Assembly (NCBI GenBank): GCA_963758365.1
Contig: CAVWVB010000001.1
Span: forward strand, 620,001 to 684,000
Direction: 5' to 3'
Length of the DNA: 64,000 bases
From: Dokdonella_A sp963758365
GTDB lineage: Bacteria; Pseudomonadota; Gammaproteobacteria; Xanthomonadales; Rhodanobacteraceae
The position numbers and the translations under genes were made by a program. Positions 1 through 9,206 of this stretch are shown in pieces (within the stretch, counting starts at the first letter, position 1; every line of letters starts with the position of its first letter). Below the pieces are notes generated by a model that was not told the origin of the DNA, searched no databases, and saw nothing but the letters and a program-made list of their open reading frames with translations.

Positions 1-1
1 C

Positions 2-790
2 GGCGAGTTCTTCACGTTCAAGGGTGCCGGCGGCGACAGCGTGCAGGGCTACGTGATGAAGCCGGTCGGCTACAAGTCCGGGCGCAAGTATCCGGTTGCA
101 TTCATCATTCATGGCGGGCCGCAGGGCGCGATGACCCGCGACTTCCACTATCGCTGGAATCCAGAGACCTACGCGGGCCAGGGCTTCGCCGTGGTCACGA
201 TCAACTTCCACGGATCCACCGGCTACGGCCAGAAATTCACCGATGCGATTTCCGGCGACTGGGGCGGCGCGCCGCTCGAGGACCTCAAGCTCGGCTGGGC
301 CGCGGCGCAGAAGAAGTATTCGTTCCTCGACGGCGACCGCGCGTGCGCGCTCGGCGCATCATACGGCGGCTACATGGCCTACTGGATCGCCGGCGTCTGG
401 AACGAGCCCTGGAAATGCATCGTCGCGCACGACGGCGTGTTCGACAGCCGCATGATGAGCTACTCGACCGAGGAACTGTGGTTCGACGAATGGGAGCACA
501 ACGGCAAGACCCAGTACGAGGATCCCGCCGCGTACGAGAAGTACAACCCGATCAACCATGTCAAGGACTGGCGCGTGCCGATCCTCGTCGTGCACGGCGG
601 CAAGGACTTCCGCATTCCGCTCGAGCAGGGCCTTGCCGCATTCACCGCCGCGCAGCGCCGCGGCATCCCGAGCGAGTTCCTGTATTTCCCGGACGAGAAC
701 CACTGGGTGCTCAAGCCGCACAACAGCGTGCTCTGGCACGACACCGTCGATGCATGGCTGAAGAAGTGGACAGCGCCCACCAAACCGTAG
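2..790 (+). CDS. S9 family prolyl oligopeptidase, C-terminal part
   Basis: This is the C-terminal alpha/beta-hydrolase domain of a prolyl oligopeptidase-family serine peptidase (DPP4/acylaminoacyl peptidase type). The reading frame is open to the left edge, so the N-terminal beta-propeller lies outside the window; an internal GTG at 41 is not a credible start. The triad is visible: the nucleophile in GASYGGYM, the Asp in HGGKDFRIP and the His in DENHWV. The oxyanion motif HGGPQG is also present. Family members cut short peptides, usually in the periplasm or outside the cell. I am sure of the family; substrate and signal peptide cannot be judged from the fragment. Confidence 0.92.
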   Translation, partial: GEFFTFKGAGGDSVQGYVMKPVGYKSGRKYPVAFIIHGGPQGAMTRDFHYRWNPETYAGQGFAVVTINFHGSTGYGQKFTDAISGDWGGAPLEDLKLGWAAAQKKYSFLDGDRACALGASYGGYMAYWIAGVWNEPWKCIVAHDGVFDSRMMSYSTEELWFDEWEHNGKTQYEDPAAYEKYNPINHVKDWRVPILVVHGGKDFRIPLEQGLAAFTAAQRRGIPSEFLYFPDENHWVLKPHNSVLWHDTVDAWLKKWTAPTKP

Positions 791-795
791 CGGAT

Positions 796-873
796 ATGCG
801 CACATCCGCGAAGAAGCGAATGTGCGCGACAGCCGGCGCGATTTTCGTGGACGGCTTCGATCCGTCGGCGTGA
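796..873 (+). pseudogene. Possible remnant of a tail-motif secreted protein
   Basis: Just after the peptidase stop codon, a short frame reads AGAIFVDGFDPSA followed by a stop. The FVDGFD element matches the C-terminal tail found on several secreted proteins in this window. There is no matching gene body upstream in this frame; upstream it runs antisense-like through the peptidase gene. It may be what is left of a deleted gene, or a chance frame in GC-rich DNA. No ribosome binding site is evident before the ATG at 796. Confidence 0.3.
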
Positions 874-952
874 ACCCGAGTGTCCGCGACAGGTCGCGTC
901 GGCCGCAGTGCACGCGTATGCTCTCCGGCGCACACCCCCGGGGAGGAAAGTC

Positions 953-2131
953 ATGCATCGTCATGCATTGCTGGTGCTGGTGCTGCTGCTGCCGGTTTCC
1001 CTGTACGCCAGACCGCCTGCGGGCGGCCAGGGCCTGCAGACACCGCCCGGCGACGAGCTGAGCATCACACAACGCGAACGCATCGAGACGCAACTCGCGC
1101 GCAACGTGGAGCAACTGCAGCGCGAGGGCAAGCTCGCGCCGACGCCGCCGTTGCTGACACCTTTGCAGGGCGGGCTGCAATGGCCGTTGCGAACGGTGCC
1201 CGGCTACACCGACCCGGGCTATCACGGTATCTCGAACTTCGTCGATCTCGATCCGGCGTTTCCGGACCATCTGCTCGACTGGAACTGTGGCGTGCGCACC
1301 TACGACCAGGTCGGCGGCTACAACCATGCGGGCATCGATTTCTTCCTGTGGCCGTTTCCGTGGCTGATGATGGACCAGCAGTCGGTCGAGATCATCGCGG
1401 CAGCGCCGGGCACGATCATCGGCAAGGTCGACGGCTACGACGACCGCAGCTGTCCGAACAACTATTCGGACGACTGGAACGCGGTCTATGTCCAGCATGC
1501 CGACGGCACCGTCGCGTGGTACGGGCACATGAAGAAGTTCTCGCAGACCAGCAAGCCGGTCGGCGACACGGTCGCGACCGGCGAGTTCCTCGGCAAGGTC
1601 GGCAGCGCGGGGTTCTCGTCGGGCCCGCACCTGCATTTCGAGAACCATGCAGCGGTCAGTGGCGCGATCCTCGAACCGTACGCGGGCGCCTGCAACAACG
1701 TGGCCTCGCTGTGGGCGCAGCAACGTCCGTACTACGACTCGGCGATCAATGCGCTGCTGACGCAGAGCGGGCCACCTGATTACCACGGCGACAACTGCCC
1801 CAATCCGGTCGACGAGACGCCGAACCGGTCCGATCATTTCCTCGCGGGCCAGACCGCGTACTTCGTCGCCTATTATCGCGACCAGCTCGGACCCCAGCCC
1901 ACGGATTTCAGCATTCTGCGTCCGGACGGCAGCGTCTTCGATGCCTGGACCTTCCGGCTGTCAGACGCGACCACCGATCCCTACTACAGCGCGTCCTACT
2001 GGTACTGGTTCTATTCGCTTCCGGCCAACGCACCCAGCGGCGTGTGGCATTTTCGTGCGACCTACGAAAGTGTCAGCTACGACCACGCGTTCAGCGTGGG
2101 CGACGTGGTTTTCGCGGACGGCTTCGACTGA
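953..2131 (+). CDS. Secreted M23 family metallopeptidase with C-terminal FADGFD tail
   Basis: Predicted zinc endopeptidase of the M23 (LytM/lysostaphin) family, likely acting on peptidoglycan or extracellular peptides; 392 residues. The start at 953 is chosen because GGGGAGGAAAG lies just before it and a signal peptide follows (hydrophobic residues about 6-18, cleavage near YARPP). The metal and catalytic set is visible: H125 and D129 in NHAGID, H192 in WYGHMKK, and H226/H228 in GPHLHFE. After the peptidase domain (to about residue 260) there is a beta-rich C-terminal region of about 130 residues ending exactly in VVFADGFD. It is transcribed toward the next gene on the opposite strand. The family call is firm; the function of the tail is unknown. 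Confidence 0.9.
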   Translation: MHRHALLVLVLLLPVSLYARPPAGGQGLQTPPGDELSITQRERIETQLARNVEQLQREGKLAPTPPLLTPLQGGLQWPLRTVPGYTDPGYHGISNFVDLDPAFPDHLLDWNCGVRTYDQVGGYNHAGIDFFLWPFPWLMMDQQSVEIIAAAPGTIIGKVDGYDDRSCPNNYSDDWNAVYVQHADGTVAWYGHMKKFSQTSKPVGDTVATGEFLGKVGSAGFSSGPHLHFENHAAVSGAILEPYAGACNNVASLWAQQRPYYDSAINALLTQSGPPDYHGDNCPNPVDETPNRSDHFLAGQTAYFVAYYRDQLGPQPTDFSILRPDGSVFDAWTFRLSDATTDPYYSASYWYWFYSLPANAPSGVWHFRATYESVSYDHAFSVGDVVFADGFD

Positions 2132-2164
2132 ATCGGGGCCGCACTCATCCGCGACGACGCCGTA

Positions 2165-2193
2165 CGAGTTCGCCGACCGCGTCGGCGAACTCG
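2165..2193. terminator. Perfect 12-bp inverted repeat between convergent genes
   Basis: Arms CGAGTTCGCCGA and TCGGCGAACTCG flank a 5-base loop, in the gap between the convergent M23 gene and the delta-60 repeat gene. There is no T-run on either strand, so it is not a classical intrinsic terminator. The position suggests a shared 3'-end hairpin that stops or protects both transcripts. Confidence 0.5.
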
Positions 2194-2293
2194 AGGTTTG
2201 CGGTACGCAAGCGCGCGCAGGTGGATCAGCAGGTCCGCGGTATCGCTTCGCCGCGTTCGCGCCGCCGGCGATTCCGTCGTGCGCGACGCAGCC

Positions 2294-3745
2294 CTAACGC
2301 GCGGGTTGCTCGTCGAATCCGCTCGCAAAGATGCGGTCGTCGGCGAGCGGCGCCTGGGTCAGACGCAGCACCGCAAGATCGTAGAGCGGGGAACTCGGGG
2401 AGCGCTCGCTGGTGCCGGCAAGAAGGGGGCGCTCGTCCGCGTCGAGCACGAGCGCAGAGGAATCGCTGAACACGCCGTTCGGCGCGAGATCCGCGGTCAG
2501 GATGCCCGCGTCGGCAAAGCCCGGGTCGAGCTCGCCATCGGCCGAGGTGCGGAATGCGACGAAATTGGATTTCCCGGGGATCGCGTAGGAGACCGACACG
2601 ACCAGCTTGCCATCCGATTGCTCCGCGAGACCCGAAGGGTAGCGGCTCCAGGCGTCCGGGACGAGGTCGATCGCGCGGTAGCCCGGCGTGGCTGCCGAAC
2701 CGAAGCTGCTGTCGTTCGAGCCGTCCGCATGAATTCGGCCGAGGACGACGTTGATGCCGGTATCGTCGCGGTTGTAGTGCCCTGCGAAGACCGCGCCCCC
2801 ATCCGCCGTCGGGCGCAGGCGATCGATGCCGTTGATGTTGATCCCGGCGAGGAGGTCAGCGCTGTGGAACACGCGCCAGCCGGTGCCGCCGGCGAACGTG
2901 GTATCGAGCGCGCCGTCCGGGTCGAGACGCGCAATCGCGAAGTCGGCGCCCATGCCCTGGCCATAAACCTCGTAGTTGCCGGCGACCAGGATTCCGGCAG
3001 GCGTGATCGAGAGGCTGGTCAGGTAGCCGCCCTGGTCCGCGACGCCGTCCCAGTCGATCATGACGATGCCGTCGCCGGCGGCACCGAATCCGATGTCGGG
3101 CGAGCCGTCCGCCGCGAGCCGGGCGACCGCGCTGTGGTTGATTGCGTTCACCGACTTCTCGCCAGCCACGACGATGCGGCCCTGGCCATCGATCGCAAGC
3201 GCGTGCAGGTACATGTCCGGAAGCAGCTTCACGCCCGCGTCGCCGAAGCTGGCGTCCATGTTGCCATCGGCATCGAGCTTGACCACGAAACCGCGCAGCG
3301 GACCGAAGGCCTGCGCGGTACCGGCGACGACGATGCTGCCGTCGTCGAGCCGGGTCGCAGCCTCGATGATCTGCATGCCGGCACCGGTATCGGGGACCAG
3401 ATCGGGCAGCACGAGCACGCCCGGTATGCCCGGCACGTTGCCGAAGCCCGTATCGGCGCTGCCGTCCGGGTTGAAGCGCGCGAGCATCGCGCGCATGTGC
3501 GGATCGAATGGGCTGCTCGGGACGAACTTGTTGCGCTCCCCGGCGACGAGGAGCTTGCCGTCGGGCAGGGCGATCGCGGCATAGGGTCTCAGTTCGCGCG
3601 CTTCGACGTCGTCCGGCGTGATGAACGCGGCACCATCCGTACCGAACCCCGGATCCGGAGTGCCGTCCGTCGCCCAGCACGGGACGCTGAACAGGGTGGC
3701 CAGCAGTGACGCGGCGCCCAGCAAGGGCATTCTCGAAAACAGCAT
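2294..3745 (-). CDS. Secreted delta-60 repeat protein with IFASGFD tail
   Basis: A 483-residue secreted protein made of delta-60 repeats (DUF5122-like beta-propeller). Recurring D-x-x-F-G motifs such as DPGFGTDG, DTGFGN, DASFGDAG, DIGFGAAG, DSSFGS and DPGFADAG occur about every 55-65 residues. The start at 3745 is preferred over an ATG 69 bases upstream because it begins directly with a signal peptide (MLFSRMPLLG to VPCWA). The C-terminus reads DRIFASGFD plus five residues, a variant of the tail seen on neighbouring secreted proteins. No catalytic motif is seen; binding or structural roles are usual guesses for such propellers. Confidence 0.85.
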   Translation of the reverse strand: MLFSRMPLLGAASLLATLFSVPCWATDGTPDPGFGTDGAAFITPDDVEARELRPYAAIALPDGKLLVAGERNKFVPSSPFDPHMRAMLARFNPDGSADTGFGNVPGIPGVLVLPDLVPDTGAGMQIIEAATRLDDGSIVVAGTAQAFGPLRGFVVKLDADGNMDASFGDAGVKLLPDMYLHALAIDGQGRIVVAGEKSVNAINHSAVARLAADGSPDIGFGAAGDGIVMIDWDGVADQGGYLTSLSITPAGILVAGNYEVYGQGMGADFAIARLDPDGALDTTFAGGTGWRVFHSADLLAGININGIDRLRPTADGGAVFAGHYNRDDTGINVVLGRIHADGSNDSSFGSAATPGYRAIDLVPDAWSRYPSGLAEQSDGKLVVSVSYAIPGKSNFVAFRTSADGELDPGFADAGILTADLAPNGVFSDSSALVLDADERPLLAGTSERSPSSPLYDLAVLRLTQAPLADDRIFASGFDEQPAR

Positions 3746-3884
3746 GGATGGACTCCGTGACAGGGGTTGGGAACCATGGAGGGTGGCCGCGGCATGCGGG
3801 GAATGCATTCGCATCGCGTTAGCGGCGCATTCGATTCACGTCAATGACGAACGCAACTCGTTGTTTCGGGCCGGCGGGCGCCGC

Positions 3885-6275
3885 TCAGTGCGAAACCGGC
3901 GCGACCCGCATCGCGGCTGGCAGCATGCGGTCGCCGGCCAGCGCGCGAACGCGTGCAAGTGCGCCATGCCAAAGGTCCGTCTTGCCGATCGCATGGGCCA
4001 CGCGCAACTGCACGAGGGCACTCGCGTAGTCGCGCGAGGCGTAGGCCGCGATGCGCTCGGCCACCGCGCCTGCACGCGCCAGTTCACGCCGATCGAGCAA
4101 CCAGATCACATACGCACGCACTACCTCGCGCAGGTCGAGCGGTATGCGCAGGGCATCGGCCGCCTCGAGCGCGCGCGCGTAAGTGGCCCCGGCCACACCT
4201 TCGTCGGACGCGGATTCGGCGCGCGCCAGCAAGGCATAGACGCGCGCGGAGGCAGAGTCGGCACGATCCGCGAGGGTGGCCAGTGCCTGGATCCGCGGCT
4301 GCGCAGACTGTCCGCTCGCAAGCGCGGCCTCGATGGCGACGATGAACGTGCGTGCATGTTCGCGCGCGTCGTCCGCCGCATCGAATCGCTGCAGCGCCAG
4401 ACCGGCTTCGTCTGTGGCTCTCTGCGGTTGGCCGAGGTCGAGTGCGATCTGCGCAGCGAGCGCGTGCGCGCGCGCCTGGGCGCCTCGATCGTCCGCCTGA
4501 TCGGCAGCAGCCTGTACCGCATCGAGGCGCTCCGCGGCACGATGGTCGCGACCGTTCGCGACCAGGATCTGGATCGCGGTCAGTTCGCCGCTGCGTTGTC
4601 GCGCCGGGTCGGAGACCTGGGTGACGAGATTGCGCACGCGCGGCTCGATGGCCAGCGCGGCCGCTGGCTCGAGCAGGGCCAGGTCGATCTCGGCCATGGC
4701 CGTCAAGGCATTCAGCTCCGCCGCCTTCATCGCGAACGTCGAGAAGCGGTCCGCCGCGCGACGGAACCCGCTCTCCGCTTCGGCGTAGCGTTCGTGGTGC
4801 ATGTCCAGCGCGGCGAGATTGGAGTCGAGTACGGCAAGCGCGAGCAGGTTGCCGGAACTCTCGAACGCAACGCGCGCCTCGGCGAAGTCCGCGCGCGCGG
4901 CGTCGTCGCGGCCCGCAATGCCCGCAAGGTTGGCGCGCCCGTTCAAGGCCTTGCCGAGCGCGTCTGGCGCATCCTGGCCGCGCAGGAGATCGATAGCCGA
5001 ATCGAAGTATCGGGTCGCCGCGACCGTATCGTCGCGCGTCGCCGCAATCACGCCGAGGCCGCTCAACGCACGCGCGTGCAGCACGCGGTCCTGCTCGGTC
5101 GAAACGGAGCGCACGACCGTTCCGAAGCCGGCCTGAGCCGCGTCGAGGTCACCGGCCTGATAGTCGATCATCGCCTCGCGCAGACGGACCACCGGTTGCG
5201 CACGCTCGGCCGCAGTGGCGCTGGCCAGCAACGCGCGTGCGATGTCGAGGCGGTCGCCGAGCGTCGCTGCTTCGATTTGCTGGAGCAGTGCCGCGAGCGC
5301 AGGCGGGCCAACGTCGCCCGTCTGCCCGCTGGCCGGCCGATGGCCGAGCTGCCGCGCGAGATCGTCGGCGGCGCTGCGTGCCGCGACCAGCACGTCGACT
5401 GATTCGCCGCGCGCACGGATCGCGGGCTCGTGGCCGTGGATCGTCCGCACGAGCACCCGCCAGCGCGTCTGCTCCCGTTCCGCCTGCACGTCGACGATCA
5501 GGTCGGCACCGCTCGCGGCCACAAGTGCGGAGAGATCGGGTGTTCCGCGCGGAGTGGTCAGCGTGCTGGCCAGGGCGACGACATTGTCGCTCGGCACGAC
5601 GGCCTGCCCGGCGGCGCGCAGGCGCGTCGCGACGAGGTCCATCACGCCCAGTCGCACCCAGCCGAAGTCGCCCTCGGCCGTCACCTCGACCGGCAGGACC
5701 AGCGCGACCTCCGCGTGCGCGCCGTCCGGTCGTGTCGCTTCGGGTCGTTGTCGCAACTGCTGCGTTCCAAATCCTATGCCGAGCGCGATCGCGGCCGCGA
5801 CTACAACGGCAGCGGCGGCGACCGGGAGCGATAGCCGCGGGTGCCATCGTCGCCGCGCGACGATGGCACCAATCGCCATCGCCTCGGGCCGGGTCGACTG
5901 CCCGGCAAAGGCTCGCGCGGGCGTGTCGACGGCGAGCGGCGATCGCGGGGAGGCGATCTCTTCGGCGTCGGTCGCGGCGACCCAGTGGTAACCGAAGCGC
6001 ACCACGGTGCGGATGAAGTGCTGGTCCTTGCCGGTGTCGTCGAAAGCGCGGCGCGCGGCCAGAATGGTCTGGCCGAGCAGGCTGTCGCTGATGTCGGTTC
6101 GGCCCCAGACCGCCGCAATCAGCTCGTCACGACCGACTGCGCGGTCACGGTGCTCGATCAGGTAGACGATGCAGTCGAATGCGCGCGGCGGGACGGCGAC
6201 AGGCGCCTCGCCACGCCACAGCTCGCGTGTTGCCGGATCGAGCCGGAAGGATGCAAAACGATAGGAAACGGTCAT
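3885..6275 (-). CDS. CadC-like membrane-anchored winged-helix regulator with TPRs
   Basis: A 796-residue protein. Residues 1-100 form an OmpR/PhoB-type winged-helix DNA-binding domain (PPRAFDCIVYLIEH, QTILAARRAFDD, VVRFGYHWVA). A low-complexity linker follows, then one membrane helix at about 149-171 preceded by RRRWHPR. The rest, beyond a TolB-like segment, is rich in Ala/Leu helical pairs typical of TPRs and would lie in the periplasm. This is the CadC/ToxR plan, in which a transcription factor stays in the membrane and responds to a periplasmic signal. There is no receiver domain. It appears to be a single-gene unit, and its target genes are unknown. Confidence 0.82.
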   Translation of the reverse strand: MTVSYRFASFRLDPATRELWRGEAPVAVPPRAFDCIVYLIEHRDRAVGRDELIAAVWGRTDISDSLLGQTILAARRAFDDTGKDQHFIRTVVRFGYHWVAATDAEEIASPRSPLAVDTPARAFAGQSTRPEAMAIGAIVARRRWHPRLSLPVAAAAVVVAAAIALGIGFGTQQLRQRPEATRPDGAHAEVALVLPVEVTAEGDFGWVRLGVMDLVATRLRAAGQAVVPSDNVVALASTLTTPRGTPDLSALVAASGADLIVDVQAEREQTRWRVLVRTIHGHEPAIRARGESVDVLVAARSAADDLARQLGHRPASGQTGDVGPPALAALLQQIEAATLGDRLDIARALLASATAAERAQPVVRLREAMIDYQAGDLDAAQAGFGTVVRSVSTEQDRVLHARALSGLGVIAATRDDTVAATRYFDSAIDLLRGQDAPDALGKALNGRANLAGIAGRDDAARADFAEARVAFESSGNLLALAVLDSNLAALDMHHERYAEAESGFRRAADRFSTFAMKAAELNALTAMAEIDLALLEPAAALAIEPRVRNLVTQVSDPARQRSGELTAIQILVANGRDHRAAERLDAVQAAADQADDRGAQARAHALAAQIALDLGQPQRATDEAGLALQRFDAADDAREHARTFIVAIEAALASGQSAQPRIQALATLADRADSASARVYALLARAESASDEGVAGATYARALEAADALRIPLDLREVVRAYVIWLLDRRELARAGAVAERIAAYASRDYASALVQLRVAHAIGKTDLWHGALARVRALAGDRMLPAAMRVAPVSH

Positions 6276-6401
6276 CAGCGGGATTTGCGTTCATGCCGGC
6301 GTGGCTGTCAACTGACCGCAGCGCGCGCGATGCGCCGTCGGCGCGGGAGTTGGGCCACTACGACGCGGGCGATCCATCGCGAAATGCCGACGGGTTCGCG
6401 T

Positions 6402-6983
6402 TCAGGTGAAGTCCCGATCCAGGGCCGCGCGTACCGGGTCGCCGATGCGCGTCTCGCCCTGATAGTGCGGATGATCGACCGCAAAACGAACCGCGGCCTG
6501 CGTGCGCCACGCGGCGCGCATCGCCGGGGTCAGCTCGAAGCGCAGGAAATGCACTGCGGACGTCTTGGTCTCGTTGCTGCGATCCAGGTCCTCGTCCGCG
6601 ATTGCGAGCACCCGTGGCTCATCGCCGACGACGAGGCCGATATGCCTCTCCACTCCGCGCAGGTGTTCCAGTTCCTGGCGGCGCTGGGTGATGTCCTCGT
6701 ACTCGATCAACATCGTGGCCTTCAGATTGCTGCCATCGGGGATCAGCGGGTTGTAGGTGTCGAGTTCCTCGGCGATCGCCGCCGGCTCGAAGATGCGTTC
6801 GATGCGCAGCATTTCCTGCACTTGGTACTGGACGGTCAGCCGGTCCTCGAAGAGCAGGGTCATGTGCGCACCGAGGTGCACGGTGCGATCCTTCTTGTGG
6901 GCGAGCATGCGCGCGCGGAATGCGGCGCGCTCGCGCGCGTAGTCCTCGAGCTTCCAGAGATCGGCGGGCTTCAGTTTCTGCAT
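6402..6983 (-). CDS. DUF3501 family protein
   Basis: A 193-residue cytoplasmic protein of the DUF3501 family, starting MQKLKPADLWKLEDY. No enzymatic motif is known to me. It is the last gene of a unit with a rubrerythrin and a Fe-S oxidoreductase; the upstream Fe-S gene stops only 5 bases before this start. These three families travel together in many proteobacteria, which suggests a joint role in peroxide or iron-sulfur stress. The function remains inferred from context. Confidence 0.88.
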   Translation of the reverse strand: MQKLKPADLWKLEDYARERAAFRARMLAHKKDRTVHLGAHMTLLFEDRLTVQYQVQEMLRIERIFEPAAIAEELDTYNPLIPDGSNLKATMLIEYEDITQRRQELEHLRGVERHIGLVVGDEPRVLAIADEDLDRSNETKTSAVHFLRFELTPAMRAAWRTQAAVRFAVDHPHYQGETRIGDPVRAALDRDFT

Positions 6984-6988
6984 CGGTG

Positions 6989-8335
6989 TCAGATTCCGTA
7001 GGCGTGGCGCAGCAGACTGATCGGACTTTCCGCTGCGGGCTTGTCGTCGAGACCGTGTGCGAGATGCGATGCCGCCATCGGACAGTCGCTCGTAAAATGA
7101 TCGGCGGCGGCCTGGGCGATTCGGGTCTCGACCGGCCGCGCGATCTTGCGCGAGATGTCGTAGGTCGCGCGCTTTACGCCGTAGGTGCCGTCGTGGCCGG
7201 AGCAGCGTTCGATCGCGGTGATCTCGGTGCCGGGAACCAGAGCGAGCACGTCACGCGTCTTCGGTCCGATGTTCTGCACGCGCTGATGGCACGGCGCATG
7301 CCATGCGACCTTGCCGAGTGCGTTCGCGAAGTTCCGGTTCAGCAGACCCGCCTGGTGGCGCTGCCAGAGATATTCGAACGGGTCGAAGGTGTGCCGCCTG
7401 ACCAGTTGAACATCCTCGTCGTCGGGAAACATCAACGGCAGTTCCTGCTTGAACATCAGCACGCAGGACGGGATCGCCGCAGTGATGTCCCAGCCGTCGC
7501 GTACCGCCGCGGCGAGCACCGGAATGTTTCTTTCCTTGTACCTGGCGACGCGATCGAGATCACCGAGTTCGAGCTTGGGCATGCCGCAGCAGACCTCGCG
7601 CTCGACGAGCCGCACGCCGATGCCGTTGTGGCGCATTACCGCGGCAAGATCCACCACCGTCTGGGGCTGCGAGACGTCGCAGTAACAGGTCGCGAACAGC
7701 GTGACCCTGCCGCGCGTGCGGCCGGCCGGCTCGATGCGATCCGCCGCGCCATCCAGTTTCTTCAGCCGGCGCCGCGCGGTCGCGCTGTGGTACTCCGGAA
7801 GGCGCGCATCCGGATGTACGCCGAGTGTCTTGTCGAGCAGCTTGCGCACGGACCTCGTCCGATTGCCCGCATTGACGGCATCGACGACGACCGGGGTGGA
7901 GACGATCCGGCCGACCGCCGTCGTACTCGACAGGACCTTCGCCGCTAGCCCGGTTTCGCCGCGCCTGTGGCGGACCGCCTTGGCGCGCAACATCAGATGC
8001 GGGAAATCCACATTCCATTCGTGCGGTGGAACATAAGGACACTTGGTCTGGTAGCACAGGTCGCAGAGATAGCACTGGTCGACGACCTTGGTGTAGTCGG
8101 ATCTGGCGACGCCATCGACTTCCATCGTCGACGATTCGTCGACGAGGTCGAACAGGGTCGGGAACGCATTGCACAGACTGACGCAACGCCGGCAGCCATG
8201 GCAGATGTGGAACACCCGCTCGAGCTCGGCGTCGAGCGCGGCCTGATCGTGGAATTCGGGATTCTTCCAGTCCAGCGGATGACGCGTCGGGGCATCGAGG
8301 CTACCTTCGCGCGGACTGCTGTATTCCTCGGCCAT
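6989..8335 (-). CDS. Fe-S oxidoreductase (heterodisulfide reductase-related / GlpC-like)
   Basis: A 448-residue soluble protein with two ferredoxin-type cysteine clusters near the N-terminus: C45-x2-C48-x2-C51-x3-C55 in HICHGCRRCVSLC, and C88-x2-C91-x2-C94-x4-C99 in QCYLCDLCYQTKCP. Downstream are CCG-domain motifs (EVCCGMPKLE, APCHQR, RCSGHDG). Family members such as GlpC and HdrD move electrons between donors and Fe-S or thiol centres. It lies between a rubrerythrin and a DUF3501 gene, so a likely job is to supply electrons for peroxide reduction by the rubrerythrin, which here lacks its own rubredoxin domain. That pairing is an inference. Confidence 0.88.
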   Translation of the reverse strand: MAEEYSSPREGSLDAPTRHPLDWKNPEFHDQAALDAELERVFHICHGCRRCVSLCNAFPTLFDLVDESSTMEVDGVARSDYTKVVDQCYLCDLCYQTKCPYVPPHEWNVDFPHLMLRAKAVRHRRGETGLAAKVLSSTTAVGRIVSTPVVVDAVNAGNRTRSVRKLLDKTLGVHPDARLPEYHSATARRRLKKLDGAADRIEPAGRTRGRVTLFATCYCDVSQPQTVVDLAAVMRHNGIGVRLVEREVCCGMPKLELGDLDRVARYKERNIPVLAAAVRDGWDITAAIPSCVLMFKQELPLMFPDDEDVQLVRRHTFDPFEYLWQRHQAGLLNRNFANALGKVAWHAPCHQRVQNIGPKTRDVLALVPGTEITAIERCSGHDGTYGVKRATYDISRKIARPVETRIAQAAADHFTSDCPMAASHLAHGLDDKPAAESPISLLRHAYGI

Positions 8336-8474
8336 CGCTCGTTCCTCGACTGCAATTCAGTGGGCGGCGCAACGCGCGGCGGCAGGTGCCGGACGCGCGC
8401 GTGCCGCGACCAGGCGCCGCCGTCGATGAGCACTCATTGCGACCGTCGCGGCCGCAAAGCGCCGCGGTCCGCAC

Positions 8475-8894
8475 TCAACCGACTTCGCCGAGCGCCTTCG
8501 TGAAGCGGTTCGCATGCGAACGCTCGGCCTTGGCCAGCGTTTCGAACCAGTCTGCGATCTCGCCGAATCCTTCTTCCCGTGCGGCTTTTGCCATGCCCGG
8601 ATACATGTCGGTGTATTCGTGGGTTTCGCCCGCGATTGCGGTCTTCAGGTTGTTGACCGTGTCGCCGAACGGCAGGCCCGTTGCCGGATCGCCGACCTCC
8701 TCGAGGTACTCCAGATGTCCGTGCGCATGGCCGGTTTCGCCCTCGGCGGTGGAGCGAAATACTGCGGCCACGTCATTGTGGCCTTCGACGTCGGCCTTCT
8801 GCGCGAAATACAGATAGCGCCGGTTGGCTTGCGACTCGCCCGCGAACGCGGCCTTGAGATTCTCCTCGGTACGGCTTCCTTTCAACTTGCTCAT
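8475..8894 (-). CDS. Rubrerythrin lacking the rubredoxin domain
   Basis: A 139-residue ferritin-like diiron protein. Ligand motifs are AGESQANRRY, AEGETGHAHGH, AGETHEY and AERSHANRF. Classical rubrerythrins reduce hydrogen peroxide and carry a C-terminal rubredoxin (paired CxxC); this one ends after the four-helix bundle, so it needs an external electron donor. The start at 8894 is chosen because MSKLKG is the conserved N-terminus and TGAGGTG lies just before it; a start at 8939 would add 15 unconserved residues. It is the first gene of the unit with the Fe-S oxidoreductase and DUF3501 genes, and an OxyR-like site lies upstream. Confidence 0.92.
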   Translation of the reverse strand: MSKLKGSRTEENLKAAFAGESQANRRYLYFAQKADVEGHNDVAAVFRSTAEGETGHAHGHLEYLEEVGDPATGLPFGDTVNNLKTAIAGETHEYTDMYPGMAKAAREEGFGEIADWFETLAKAERSHANRFTKALGEVG

Positions 8895-8981
8895 GGTGCA
8901 CCTCATGGATTGACTGGTTTGCCCTGTGGCAGGGCGCAAAACGCCCGCGGCGAAGCTAGCACCCGCGTTGTGCCCAGTAAA

Positions 8982-9018
8982 ATCGATTGTCGCAATCGAT
9001 TCGATAGGGTTTGCTTAT
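8982..9018 (-). promoter_or_regulatory. Candidate OxyR operator upstream of the rubrerythrin operon
   Basis: The OxyR pattern is ATAG-N7-CTAT-N7-ATAG-N7-CTAT. Here the tetrads are ATCG (8982-8985), CAAT (8993-8996), ATAG (9004-9007) and TTAT (9015-9018), all with exactly 7-base spacing and 13 of 16 key bases matching. It lies 88 bases upstream of the rubrerythrin start, in an otherwise gene-free 312-bp gap next to oxyR itself. No binding data are available, so this is a sequence match only. Confidence 0.55.
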
Positions 9019-9206
9019 CGTTGCGTCAGCTGCGAGATCGCCTGGTTCGCGCTGTCCATGCACGCTCCAGGCGTGCGTGAGCGTAGGCTTCTTGAGAACG
9101 TAGCCGATTGAACGCGTGTTCTCAATCATCGCGCATCCGCACGCGATCGGCGGGTCCGGAAATCGACGAAGGGCGGATGCCGATCGCCCGCACTCTGAAG
9201 TCGCAT

